This document shows, piece by piece, positions 55,155 to 62,926 of a DNA stretch of 64,000 bases. The stretch is taken from assembly GCA_963763115.1 (NCBI GenBank), contig CAVXNM010000058.1:17251-81250 (forward strand), given 5' to 3'. The notes beneath the pieces are model-generated. The model had not been told where the DNA came from, did not search any database, and was given only the letters and a program-made list of their open reading frames with translations. Each line of letters starts with the position of its first letter. The first letter of the stretch is position 1. The DNA is from CAVQCA01 sp963763115. Its GTDB lineage: Bacteria; Pseudomonadota; Gammaproteobacteria; UBA9214. Made by a program: the position numbers and the translations under genes.

Positions 55155-55822
55155 GCCTGAATATCATCCTGATCGATGACCATACGCTGTTTCGCGAGGG
55201 GCTCGTCGGATTGTTGAGCCGGCGCCATATCAATGTTCTGGCTGCCGTCGGCACCGGCCATGAAGGCCTGAGACTGGCGACTGAGCTCAATCCGGATGTG
55301 ATATTGCTGGACATGCGCATGCCGGAAATGGATGGCATGGATGTACTGCGCCAGCTGCGCCAGCGCGGGTTCACAAACCCCGTCGCCATGCTGACCACCA
55401 GCAGCGATGAACGCGACCTCGTGGAATCCCTGCGCAGCGGCGCCCAGGGGTATTTGCTGAAGGACATGGAGCCCGACCAGCTGGTCGTGGCGCTGCGCGA
55501 CATCGTGGCGGGCAAAACCGTGGTGGCGCCGGACCTTGCCCCGGTGCTGGCCCGCGTCGTGCAGGGCGAGAGCATAACTCCCGTACAGGGGAGTCCATTC
55601 GCCAAGCTGACACCCAGGGAAAACGAGATTCTGGTGCTGCTGGCCGAGGGACAGAGCAACAAGGTCATCGCGCGCAACCTCGGGATTTCCGATGGCACTG
55701 TGAAGCTGCACGTCAAGTCCATCCTGCGCAAACTTGGCGTCCACTCACGCGTCGAGGCGGCCGTCATCGCCGTTGAACATGGATTGCGCGCCGGCCGCGG
55801 CGACCAGAGCGGTACCGTCTGA
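55151..55822 (+). CDS. NarL/FixJ-type response regulator
   Basis: A 223-aa regulator starting inside the kinase stop (ATGA). The receiver has DD at 9-10, phosphoacceptor D54 in VILLDMRMPEMDG, a T in LTTSS and K in LLKDME. The LuxR-type helix-turn-helix is at about 155-210 (LTPRENEILVLLAEGQSNKVIARNLGISDGTVKLHVKSILRKL in parts). The kinase-regulator pair is the nearest regulatory system to the dsr operon and a candidate for its control; target not proven. Confidence 0.95.
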   Translation: MSLNIILIDDHTLFREGLVGLLSRRHINVLAAVGTGHEGLRLATELNPDVILLDMRMPEMDGMDVLRQLRQRGFTNPVAMLTTSSDERDLVESLRSGAQGYLLKDMEPDQLVVALRDIVAGKTVVAPDLAPVLARVVQGESITPVQGSPFAKLTPRENEILVLLAEGQSNKVIARNLGISDGTVKLHVKSILRKLGVHSRVEAAVIAVEHGLRAGRGDQSGTV

Positions 55823-55839
55823 GCACAGAAAAAAAGCTC

Positions 55840-56307
55840 ATGAAACGCTTCACAGACCTGATTTCCGATTGCCTCCCGCATATTCGTGAGGAATTTCCCT
55901 GGGATGTAGAGGCGAAGCTGGATGGACCGAATCCACCGTTGATACTCGATATCCGGGAACCCGGGGAATTCAGCGCCATGCACATCAGTGACTCGCTGAA
56001 TGTACCACGCGGGGTCCTCGAGTCTGCCTGCGAATACGGTTACGAGGAAACCGTCAGGGAACTCGTCGAGGCCCGTCCCCGTGACATCGTGGTTGTATGC
56101 CGCTCCGGCAACCGCAGCGCGCTGGCCGCCTTCACCATGCAGCTCATGGGGTACCGGCGGGTTGTCTCGATGAAGACGGGATTGCGCGGCTGGAACGACT
56201 ATGAACTGCCGCTGGTGAACACCGCGGGAATGACGGTGCCCGTTGATAAGGCCGACGATTTCTTTACTACCCGCCTGCGTCCCGACCAGGTGAACCCCGG
56301 GCGATAA
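55840..56307 (+). CDS. Cytoplasmic rhodanese-like sulfurtransferase
   Basis: A 155-aa single-domain rhodanese. The active-site C87 starts the loop CRSGNRS; LILDIREPGEFSAMHISDSLNVPRG in front and MKTGLRGWNDYELPLV behind are typical. No signal peptide, unlike the remnant at 21457. It would move persulfide sulfur, possibly into the TusA/DsrEFH relay. It lies 17 bp after the regulator gene and is probably in the same transcript. Confidence 0.93.
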   Translation: MKRFTDLISDCLPHIREEFPWDVEAKLDGPNPPLILDIREPGEFSAMHISDSLNVPRGVLESACEYGYEETVRELVEARPRDIVVVCRSGNRSALAAFTMQLMGYRRVVSMKTGLRGWNDYELPLVNTAGMTVPVDKADDFFTTRLRPDQVNPGR

Positions 56308-56322
56308 GCCGGGCAACGGCTC

Positions 56323-56634
56323 TCAGAGGTAGTGCTTGCGTTCGGCGCGCCTGCGTCCCGCCTGCTGGACAATAACGCCAGCCACCGGTGTCAGGTCCTG
56401 AATCTCGATAATCTCATGCCCTTCCTGCAGCGCCTTCAGCAGGTACCTGTTGCCGATATAGATCAGTTGCCTGAAGATATATCCATCTTCATGACGCGCC
56501 AGCACGTAACAGCCGTCGGAAATAACACCTTCCGGGTCGATGATAATGATACAGCCGTCCTTGAACTCCGGCTCCATGCTGTCACCGGTCACCCGCAAGG
56601 CAAACGGTTCGGCGCCGCAACTACCTTCCTGCAT
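56323..56634 (-). CDS. S24/LexA-fold protein lacking the catalytic lysine
   Basis: A 103-aa protein with the S24 serine motif VTGDSMEPEFKDG (about residues 15-27) and the following sheet (IIIIDPEG, YVLARHEDGYIFRQLIY). The lysine of the Ser-Lys dyad, expected in the second strand, is an arginine here (IFRQL), so autocleavage is unlikely. No DNA-binding domain is attached. It may be a stripped repressor-like or signal-peptidase-fold protein. Convergent with the rhodanese gene, 15 bp apart. Confidence 0.85.
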   Translation of the reverse strand: MQEGSCGAEPFALRVTGDSMEPEFKDGCIIIIDPEGVISDGCYVLARHEDGYIFRQLIYIGNRYLLKALQEGHEIIEIQDLTPVAGVIVQQAGRRRAERKHYL

Positions 56635-56783
56635 GTGTGATACACCTTCCGTCCCGATCGATGAGGCACACTATAACGCCCGGTATCAGATAATTCCAGG
56701 CGGGAAAACGGGAGTTATCCTTGTGGTTTATTCTAAAATACAATAAGTTATTAACTTAGTCTTGTTCCTGAAGGAAACCTGCC

Positions 56784-57125
56784 CTACCTTTCGTTGCCAT
56801 TAAGGATCTGCCGGTACTCCTCGCACATCTTTTGACCACAGTCGCAACACTCCCTAAACCCGTTGGCTCGAGAAGCGTCGTCACTGACGTCCTGCATATG
56901 AAGCAGCAGCTCCTCGTCATCAATCGCTCCCGTCGACGCCCACCCGATCTTTCGCCACTTGATAGATTCCTGCTCGGCTTCTGATTGCTGTTTCTCAATC
57001 GTCGCGGCGGCTAACCCTGAATCGGCGGGTTTAATTTGAAGCGGCAGCCCTGCGTGTTGTCGGATGGAGTCACTCGCTAAGGCTTGTAGTCGCTGGTCCG
57101 GGAGCAGTCTTATTCTGATCGTCAG
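56784..57125 (-). CDS. Hidden small protein overlapping the ATPase gene end
   Basis: Minus-strand frame 56784-57125 encodes a protein-like sequence of 113 aa with a consistent amphipathic, acidic character: LPDQRLQALASDSIRQHAG, ATIEKQQSEAEQESIKWRK, AIDDEELLLHMQDVSDD and a C-terminal CCDCGQKMCEEYRQIL with four cysteines (CCDC..C) that could bind a metal. It overlaps the ATPase gene end by 56 bp in another frame. No ATG, GTG or TTG starts it; the first codon after an in-frame TAA is CTG at 57125. So either a CTG start or a frameshift at the ATPase end is involved. Confidence 0.45.
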   Translation of the reverse strand: MTIRIRLLPDQRLQALASDSIRQHAGLPLQIKPADSGLAAATIEKQQSEAEQESIKWRKIGWASTGAIDDEELLLHMQDVSDDASRANGFRECCDCGQKMCEEYRQILNGNER

Positions 57126-58626
57126 TTACCCTACCACTCGAGCGAGCGTCGATGTGGATTCCCGTAGTAAGGCCATGGATGAAATCTACCATCTGGTCAT
57201 CGATCTCAGTGTCGAGAGATGCAACCAGTCCCAAAGCAGCCAGCAGGCCGAAAACGGCCATCCACACCCAGCGCGTCGCGTTATTTGATTTCGTGCCTGA
57301 CGATTCCGCCGGACTTCGATCCTGGGAGGCGTCCTGCTGTTGGTAGACCATGTCGAGGAACTGCGCCTTCTGGAAGGCGAGGCGCTGGCGATCGAGGGAG
57401 ACCGATGTCTTTGTGTCCATCCTGTTATCCAACTTTGCCGGCTTATCCGTGTCATCGATCGTCACATCGCTCAACGCATCCTGACCTACAGGCGCCATCC
57501 TCAGGTCCTCACCCCTCGGCACATCCTGACCCACAGGCGCCATCCTCAGGTCCTCATCCCTCGGCTCATCCGCTGACGGCGTGTTACCCTTATCTTCTGG
57601 CACTATGGGTACAAATTGAGTGCGGGTAGAGACGTCAGCCGCTGACTCTTGAAAATCATCCGTCATTGACGGACTCTGACGGGTCTGTTCGACATGCACA
57701 CAGCTTTGCCCACGGGGAAGACTGCGAACTGGAGACGTCACGTCATCGGTCTGTGCCTCAAAATCCTTGTAAACCGCAACGTCCACGGGTACGAGCGGGC
57801 CAAGCAAACGTTCCTCGAGCAACTCCTCGATCACCTGCTTCGCATCCTCCGCAACCAGCTCGCGTTTCTTCTCCAGCCCACCCAGGATGAGTAAACGGTT
57901 ACAGATGAGATTGATCGAGCGCGGGACTCCACCACTGAAGTCATGAACTGCCCGCAACACGCCTTCACTGATTGTCGGAGTCCCCTTCCAACCCACCTGA
58001 CACAGTCGGTGCTCGACATAGCTGACTGTCTCATCGAGATCCAGTGGGTCAAGACGCGAGGCGGCAACGAGGCGCTGACGAAGATGCTCCATGCCTGGCG
58101 CATGGATTACTTCGAGCAATCCCTCCTGTCCTACCAGAAACACCTGCAACAACAATCGATTTTTAAATTGAATATTAGATATAAGACGCAATTCTTCTAA
58201 CGAACTTGCAGACAAGCCTTGCGCTTCGTCCACAATCAAAACAGTCTGCCGACCACGTTGGCTCTGCTCAAACAAGAACTGCTGCAGCCGCAACAGCGGG
58301 CTTGCGTCAGTCCCTTTTTCCAAAGGAAGACCGAATTCGTTGAGCACCATTCTCAAAAAATTGCGAGGATCCAGTTGAACAGTAGTAAGCATCCCGACCT
58401 GGAAACGTGCGTCATCAAGCTCTGAAAACGCCTCGCGAATCAGGGTAGTCTTGCCTGTCCCGGGGGCACCGGTGATAGCAATCAACCCCTCGCCCTGGGA
58501 GATAGCATATGTGAGGTACGCCATGGCATGCGCATAACTGCGATGGGAAAATGAAAAAGCGTAGTCAGGGCTCAACCGGAACGGCTCGGCCCCAAGATTA
58601 TAATAAGTCTTGTAAATATCCAGCAT
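57070..58626 (-). CDS. ExeA-like AAA ATPase with C-terminal membrane segment
   Basis: A 518-aa protein. The ATPase has Walker A GAPGTGKT (53-60), Walker B VLIVDEAQ (129-136) and the family start YNLGAEPFRLSPDYAF. A disordered, charged region (about 290-455) contains a duplicated 15-residue block. A single TM segment (WVWMAVFGLLAALGLVASLD, about 460-480) follows, and a short tail. ExeA/GspA proteins help place secretion or surface machinery in the envelope, usually with a peptidoglycan-binding domain; none is seen here. The ATG at 58626 is chosen over the TTG at 58647 because GGGGAT lies upstream. Partner genes are not evident. Confidence 0.87.
   Translation of the reverse strand: MLDIYKTYYNLGAEPFRLSPDYAFSFSHRSYAHAMAYLTYAISQGEGLIAITGAPGTGKTTLIREAFSELDDARFQVGMLTTVQLDPRNFLRMVLNEFGLPLEKGTDASPLLRLQQFLFEQSQRGRQTVLIVDEAQGLSASSLEELRLISNIQFKNRLLLQVFLVGQEGLLEVIHAPGMEHLRQRLVAASRLDPLDLDETVSYVEHRLCQVGWKGTPTISEGVLRAVHDFSGGVPRSINLICNRLLILGGLEKKRELVAEDAKQVIEELLEERLLGPLVPVDVAVYKDFEAQTDDVTSPVRSLPRGQSCVHVEQTRQSPSMTDDFQESAADVSTRTQFVPIVPEDKGNTPSADEPRDEDLRMAPVGQDVPRGEDLRMAPVGQDALSDVTIDDTDKPAKLDNRMDTKTSVSLDRQRLAFQKAQFLDMVYQQQDASQDRSPAESSGTKSNNATRWVWMAVFGLLAALGLVASLDTEIDDQMVDFIHGLTTGIHIDARSSGRVTDDQNKTAPGPATTSLSE
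57477..57566 (-). repeat. Two-copy 45-bp tandem duplication inside the ATPase gene
   Basis: The segment GGCGCCATCCTCAGGTCCTC recurs at 57491 and 57536, a 45-bp spacing, with matching flanks. In the protein it gives two copies of a block with DLRMAPVGQD. The copies differ at only a few bases, pointing to a recent in-frame duplication in the disordered region. Confidence 0.85.
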
Positions 58627-58902
58627 GAGCTGGTAATCCCCGGTCAATGCCCAAGACTGTGCCTGTGCGGTTATTCTTGATTATATACGCGATTGTATAC
58701 GTATATTACTGGCTTGTTATTCTATCGGGTCTACACTGCCATTAGCCAGGCGAGAGATGTATTGGACGATGGCAAACTGGCTGCGCATACGAGCCCGGTC
58801 GAGAATAATCTGCATGAATCAATCAGAGATGAGAAAGCGCGCTTTTAGGTGTCACCTTTCTTAGGAAGGCCATGATGCTCTGGCTAGTGATATCGTCAGT
58901 TG

Positions 58903-59568
58903 TCAATTTATGGCTATTTTTGCTTCGTTGGAGTATACGCTCTCGCTACCAGAGGCGTCGTACGCCGTAACGACGAAATAGTAATTGCCAGGTAGAAGAT
59001 TTTCCACCACATAGTCAGCAACACCCGGGTTGGGCACGTCGATACTGTTGGGGTAACTCCCGGATGAGGTGCCATAGTAAACCCTGTACCCAGCCATGTC
59101 GGATAGCACGGAGCCATCTGCCCTGGTCATTGGGGGTATCCACGACAGACTCGCCGTACCAGCACCGGACTGAACCGTCACCATGGCAGAATCGGATGCA
59201 GTGCCTTCCGGCCCCGTGCAATCCAAGACAAAGGTGGTATCGAAACCAAGCGCGCCGGTGGTTTGGCTGCCGGAGACTGCCTTGCTGCCTGACCAGCCGC
59301 CCGAGGCCGTACAGCTGTCAATCTTGGTTGATGTCCAGCTAAGTGTGGTCGAATTGTTGAAGGCCACCAGGGATGGTGTGGCTGTCAAGGTAACCGTTGG
59401 CGCTGATGTGGAGTCGGATAAAATCTCCGAAGCAGACGGAAGCTGTGTTGTTGGGTCGTTGCTGCCGCCTCCACCGCCTCCACCACCACATCCCGCAACG
59501 GCCGAAATGACGGCCATTACAGCAATGGCTGTTCTCACGGATGACCCATTGAAAACACGAAATAACAT
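58903..59568 (-). CDS. Lipoprotein with Ig-like and fibronectin-III-like domains
   Basis: A 221-aa lipoprotein. The signal ends with lipobox AVAGC at about residue 27, followed by eight glycines. A first Ig-like domain (about 57-135) has VTLTATPSLVAFNNSTTLSW and SCTASGGWSGSKAVSG. A fibronectin-III-like domain (about 138-220) has GYRVYYGTSSGSYPNSI, VENLLPGNYYFVVTAYDASG and SVYSNEA. GGAG precedes the ATG. It closely resembles the C-terminal half of the protein at 60931, on the opposite strand, so the two are duplicates. Probable surface or periplasmic adhesin-like role. Confidence 0.88.
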   Translation of the reverse strand: MLFRVFNGSSVRTAIAVMAVISAVAGCGGGGGGGGSNDPTTQLPSASEILSDSTSAPTVTLTATPSLVAFNNSTTLSWTSTKIDSCTASGGWSGSKAVSGSQTTGALGFDTTFVLDCTGPEGTASDSAMVTVQSGAGTASLSWIPPMTRADGSVLSDMAGYRVYYGTSSGSYPNSIDVPNPGVADYVVENLLPGNYYFVVTAYDASGSESVYSNEAKIAIN

Positions 59569-60930
59569 ACTTTTTCTCCGTTAATACTAACATCATGAAT
59601 CGCGTACCGGATCAAATCATAAAGACCCATATTTCCCCTCCGGCAGGTAACGTGCAAGCCTGATAAGCAATTGAAACAACCAAGATAATCTACTCGCCGT
59701 GATGAACTCTTATGTCGGGTTCAAGCAGTATTCCTTTAACGCTGTCCTCGGGAATTGATAAGTCTGTCTGATTCCCTGGCATAACGCGCTCGCGGGCTTC
59801 GGGCAAGCTGAACGTGGCACTGCGGCACGTAGATTGCCTTGCCAGACAAAGGTGAGCCGATACTCATGCTTTTGTGTCGGCAGAAATAGACATTCTGTCC
59901 TTCGCGTGGCTGCCTCGTCCTCGCCCTTGGATAAAACGCGGTTACTCTCCCCCTACTCCACCATATCAAGCGTTGAACCCACTTATGGTGCGCAGAATGA
60001 ACTTTGTTTTGTAGCCGGCCTCGATCCGGCTTCTTTAGGATCGGCTTTCGAGATGCATGTGATGGACCCACTTCACCGTGGAACACAATACTCACCCATC
60101 TGGGCACTCTAGTAATTCACCATCGGGTGCTTCAAGACCGAGTTGCTGACACTGACGGGCATGCAGCAAGGGCTTTTCCCCGTTAACCATCGCATTCCGT
60201 CGGGACTGTGAATCCTTTTCGCGTTGTTGTTTGATGTCGTCGCAATATAGCGACGACATATTTGCAAGCGTGTCAATCAGTTTACGATATTCAGGAAGAA
60301 GCTGTCGCTAATCATCCACCCTGTCGTGCATACAACGCCCAATTGGAGAATCGTTGACGGTTGCATTTTCTCCTGTAATTTCCGTCTGTTATTTCAAAAA
60401 ACAGCAGCTTGGCACAGTGATTGCTGGTTAGCCATTAATGATTGTTTTCCTGTTTGCTGCGTGGATACAACGCCTGCAGTGCGCGGGCCGGCACGGCTAG
60501 TTCTGAGGATCGGTCATTATGCCTGAAGCTATCGCAACTACCGATTCCCGGGGACGCAGATTACTTTTTTAGAACCCGGTCAGGGCTTATGTCAAACGTC
60601 GACATGAAGCGCATTGAGAACACTCTTGTCGCAGAGAACGAAAGCCTGCCATCACAGCTTCATGCGCATGACGCCCTCTATCCTGCCGTCCCTTCGTCTG
60701 AATCACCGGTCCTGCTACACGCTATGTGCGGATTTACGAATTGCAATGCGATCAAAAAGATCCATGTTGAGCGCATTCCTGAAACTGTGAAGCAACACTC
60801 GGACAGACGGACGCGTAGTCATTAGTTTACTTGATATGGAGCTACGCGCAGCCATCTGAAAAACGATTTCTGACGGTTTAGATTGCATGGGTGAGCCGGA
60901 AACATTTCTAGCATCTGATGGAGACATGAT
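59569..60930. other. 1.36-kb gene-poor stretch between the two paralogues
   Basis: Apart from the small frame at 60092-60259, no convincing gene is seen. Frames at 59736-60107 (minus), 59834-60112 (plus) and 60589-60825 (plus) are open but overlap on opposite strands or lack ribosome sites, and their products are not recognised. Composition is lower in GC than the core. It could be decayed mobile DNA or a long regulatory region between two divergent surface-protein genes; no terminal repeats or transposase motifs were found by eye. Confidence 0.45.
60092..60259 (-). CDS. Possible small protein, 55 aa
   Basis: Minus-strand frame from an ATG at 60259 to a TGA at 60092. The product (MSSLYCDDIKQQREKDSQSRRNAM start, then LLHARQCQQLGLEAPDGELLECPDG) has protein-like composition. 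The frame stays open further up to an in-frame TAG (QLLPEYRKLIDTLAN directly before the ATG), so a longer ancestral protein may have been truncated. No clear ribosome site. Function unknown. Confidence 0.35.
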   Translation of the reverse strand: MSSLYCDDIKQQREKDSQSRRNAMVNGEKPLLHARQCQQLGLEAPDGELLECPDG

Positions 60931-62178
60931 ATGTTATTTAGGATATTCAGTAATTCGTTATTCAGGGCGTGCATAACCGTAGCGGGGATCATGCTGTTTC
61001 CTGCAAGTAGCGTCTTGGGTTCCGAATCATTCGCGATCACCAATACCCAGCCGGATTCCTATGTCTGGGATAAGCTGGCAGTCGACGCCCCTGTGTATCT
61101 AGACAGTTCCAAGCTCACATTCACGGATATCCCTGAACCGTATGTCGGGCTGGACTACCTGCGCACTTCGAATTGGAACACACGCAAATCCAGATGGAAA
61201 AGACTCAGCACCAGTAACCCTCTTATCTCGTTTGCCGTCAACGAGAATGTCAGCGTGTACGTCGCGATGGATTCGCGGGCAAGCATTCCCTCCTGGTTGC
61301 AAGACTGGAGTGATACTGGTGATAAGGTGCTCGCCCGAGCCAGGCGTACCCGAGTCAAGTATGAAATCTATCGCAAGGATTTTTCTGTCGGAAATATCAC
61401 GTTAGGTGGTAATGAGGGATATAGTTCCTCTTATATGTACTTTGTTGTAGTTAAAGGCCAGACTGAAGGCAGTACACCAGTTTCTGATCCGGTTGTTCCT
61501 GATCCGGTTGTTCCTGATCCGGTTGTTTCTGATCCGGTTGTTCCTGATCCGGTTGTTCCTGATCCGGTTGTTCCTGATCCGGTTGTTTCTGATCCGGTTG
61601 TTTCTGATCCGGTTGTTCCTGATCCGGTTGTTCCTGATCCGGTTGTTCCTGATCCGGTTCCTGCACCTGCACCAGTTCCCACGGTAAGTCTGACTTCCAC
61701 TGCGTCTACGATAACTGACAATGATTCGACTACGCTGAACTGGACCGCCAGCAATGCAGACAGCTGTACGGCCTCGGGCGGTTGGTTCGGCAGCAAAGAA
61801 ACATCCGGCACAGAGTCCACCGCCCCCTTGACCCAGGACACCACTTTTACCCTGGGCTGTACCGGTCCGGGCGGTAGTGCATCACAGTCAATCACAGTGA
61901 ATGTCCAGTCGCCCACTGGCGTAGCCACACTTAGCTGGACACCGCCCACGACCACGCGGGATGGTTCCGCATTGGCTAATTTGGCGGGTTATAAAGTGTA
62001 TTACGGTACCTCCCCTGGCAGCTATTCCAGCACGATCGTTATAACCAACCCGGGCATTTCGACCTATACGATTGAAAACCTGCTACCTGCAACATACTAC
62101 TTCGTGGTAACGGCATACGATAGTACTGCTCTTGAGAGCAGTTACTCAAACGAAGCGAGTACGACAATCTACCAGTAG
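60931..62178 (+). CDS. Exported surface protein with tandem DPVVP repeats, Ig-like and fibronectin-III-like domains
   Basis: A 415-aa protein with a signal peptide (MLFRIFSNSLFRACITVAG ... ASSVLG, cleavage near residue 30). The N-terminal domain (about 33-180) has YVWDKLAVDAPVYLDSS and FAVNENVSVYVAMDSRA and is absent from the paralogue. A linker of 11 DPVV(P/S) pentapeptides (about 186-245) leads to an Ig-like domain (VSLTSTASTITDNDSTTLNW, SCTASGGWFGSKETSG) and a fibronectin-III-like domain (GYKVYYGTSPGSYSSTI, YYFVVTAYDST). The Pro-rich repeat probably acts as an extended cell-wall or surface stalk. Confidence 0.88.
   Translation: MLFRIFSNSLFRACITVAGIMLFPASSVLGSESFAITNTQPDSYVWDKLAVDAPVYLDSSKLTFTDIPEPYVGLDYLRTSNWNTRKSRWKRLSTSNPLISFAVNENVSVYVAMDSRASIPSWLQDWSDTGDKVLARARRTRVKYEIYRKDFSVGNITLGGNEGYSSSYMYFVVVKGQTEGSTPVSDPVVPDPVVPDPVVSDPVVPDPVVPDPVVPDPVVSDPVVSDPVVPDPVVPDPVVPDPVPAPAPVPTVSLTSTASTITDNDSTTLNWTASNADSCTASGGWFGSKETSGTESTAPLTQDTTFTLGCTGPGGSASQSITVNVQSPTGVATLSWTPPTTTRDGSALANLAGYKVYYGTSPGSYSSTIVITNPGISTYTIENLLPATYYFVVTAYDSTALESSYSNEASTTIYQ
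61486..61659 (+). repeat. 15-bp coding tandem repeat
   Basis: Eleven head-to-tail copies of GATCCGGTTGTTCCT (three with TCT for CCT) from 61486 to 61650, plus a partial twelfth to 61659. They encode DPVVP or DPVVS. Copies are nearly identical, which predicts length variation by slippage; the unit keeps several other frames open as well, producing spurious reading frames on both strands. Confidence 0.95.
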
Positions 62179-62926
62179 CTTAGGAAAGCTGGTATAACCT
62201 ATTCGAGCTTTATACAGTGCATGGGCAAGCCACAGACACGTTCTGTTCCAAGATCAATAGACATAACGATCCTTGCTTTTTGTGTGATCTATGCAATCGT
62301 CGTTACGTGCTGCCGTCACCGTCGCGATACTGAGCGGACAACCAAGCAGCCAAGGAGGTAGCATGGCCAGTCATATAGCGAGGCCATTTTCTTACTCCGC
62401 ACGCCGTATCGGCAGAGCCCTGTCACGTCTCACCGCCAGAGGCGGTGGTTTACCTAGATTCAATTATGCCCCTGCCCGGGGCAGTCTCCAGAAACTATTG
62501 AATAAGCACAAAATTGGCGCAATGACTATCCGTATATTTACTTAGTTGGGTGCAAATTCTGAAATCATGCCTCAACTCAATACAGATTGCCCTGAACCGA
62601 ACCCGTAGACGAGATTCGCAGTTCCCTGGTACTCGCTGTATTCCTCGCTGTTAACGTTACTGTCTCTCTGGTTGCTCTAACTCTCAGACTCGCTGTAAGT
62701 GTCTTCGACAAGCGGTAACCCAGGGCAGACCCACCAAGACCGCCCAATCTGACCGTAGCGACAGCGAATGTGTCGCCGGCCACAGGTTTGTAGTGACGCC
62801 GGTCGCACAAACACAAAATGATCGCTCTTCCCTGCTTCGATCTTCCCCATTTGCCAAATGGTGCACATTCTTACGATGAAGGCTGGCGATACAGTAGCAA
62901 ATATTGCTAATTGAGGTTTCTGCGTC
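62179..62926. other. Gene-poor stretch with one possible small gene
   Basis: About 750 bp between the repeat protein and the edge lipoprotein. It includes the possible 60-aa gene at 62363. Other short frames (62577-62816 and 62677-62928 on the minus strand) overlap each other and are not recognised. No repeat, RNA gene or mobile-element end was seen. Confidence 0.4.
62363..62545 (+). CDS. Possible small basic protein, 60 aa
   Basis: The ATG at 62363 is preceded by a near-perfect ribosome site (AAGGAGGT, six bases away). The product MASHIARPFSYSARRIGRALS ... LLNKHKIGAMTIRIF is strongly basic and lacks a recognisable domain. The ribosome site is the main support; the protein sequence alone would not convince. 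Confidence 0.3.
   Translation: MASHIARPFSYSARRIGRALSRLTARGGGLPRFNYAPARGSLQKLLNKHKIGAMTIRIFT

Noticed and set aside
59736..60107. 123-codon minus-strand frame in the gene-poor gap
   Set aside because: It overlaps a plus-strand frame of similar length, has no ribosome site and no family resemblance; left inside the gap description.
60589..60825. 78-codon plus-strand frame in the gene-poor gap
   Set aside because: Weak start signal and no recognisable pattern; not enough to call a gene.
61431..61955. Repeat-derived frames (GTTGS, EQPDQ and LIRLF repeats) on both strands
   Set aside because: They are alternative readings of the 15-bp tandem repeat that keeps all frames open; only the DPVVP frame has a signal peptide and domains.
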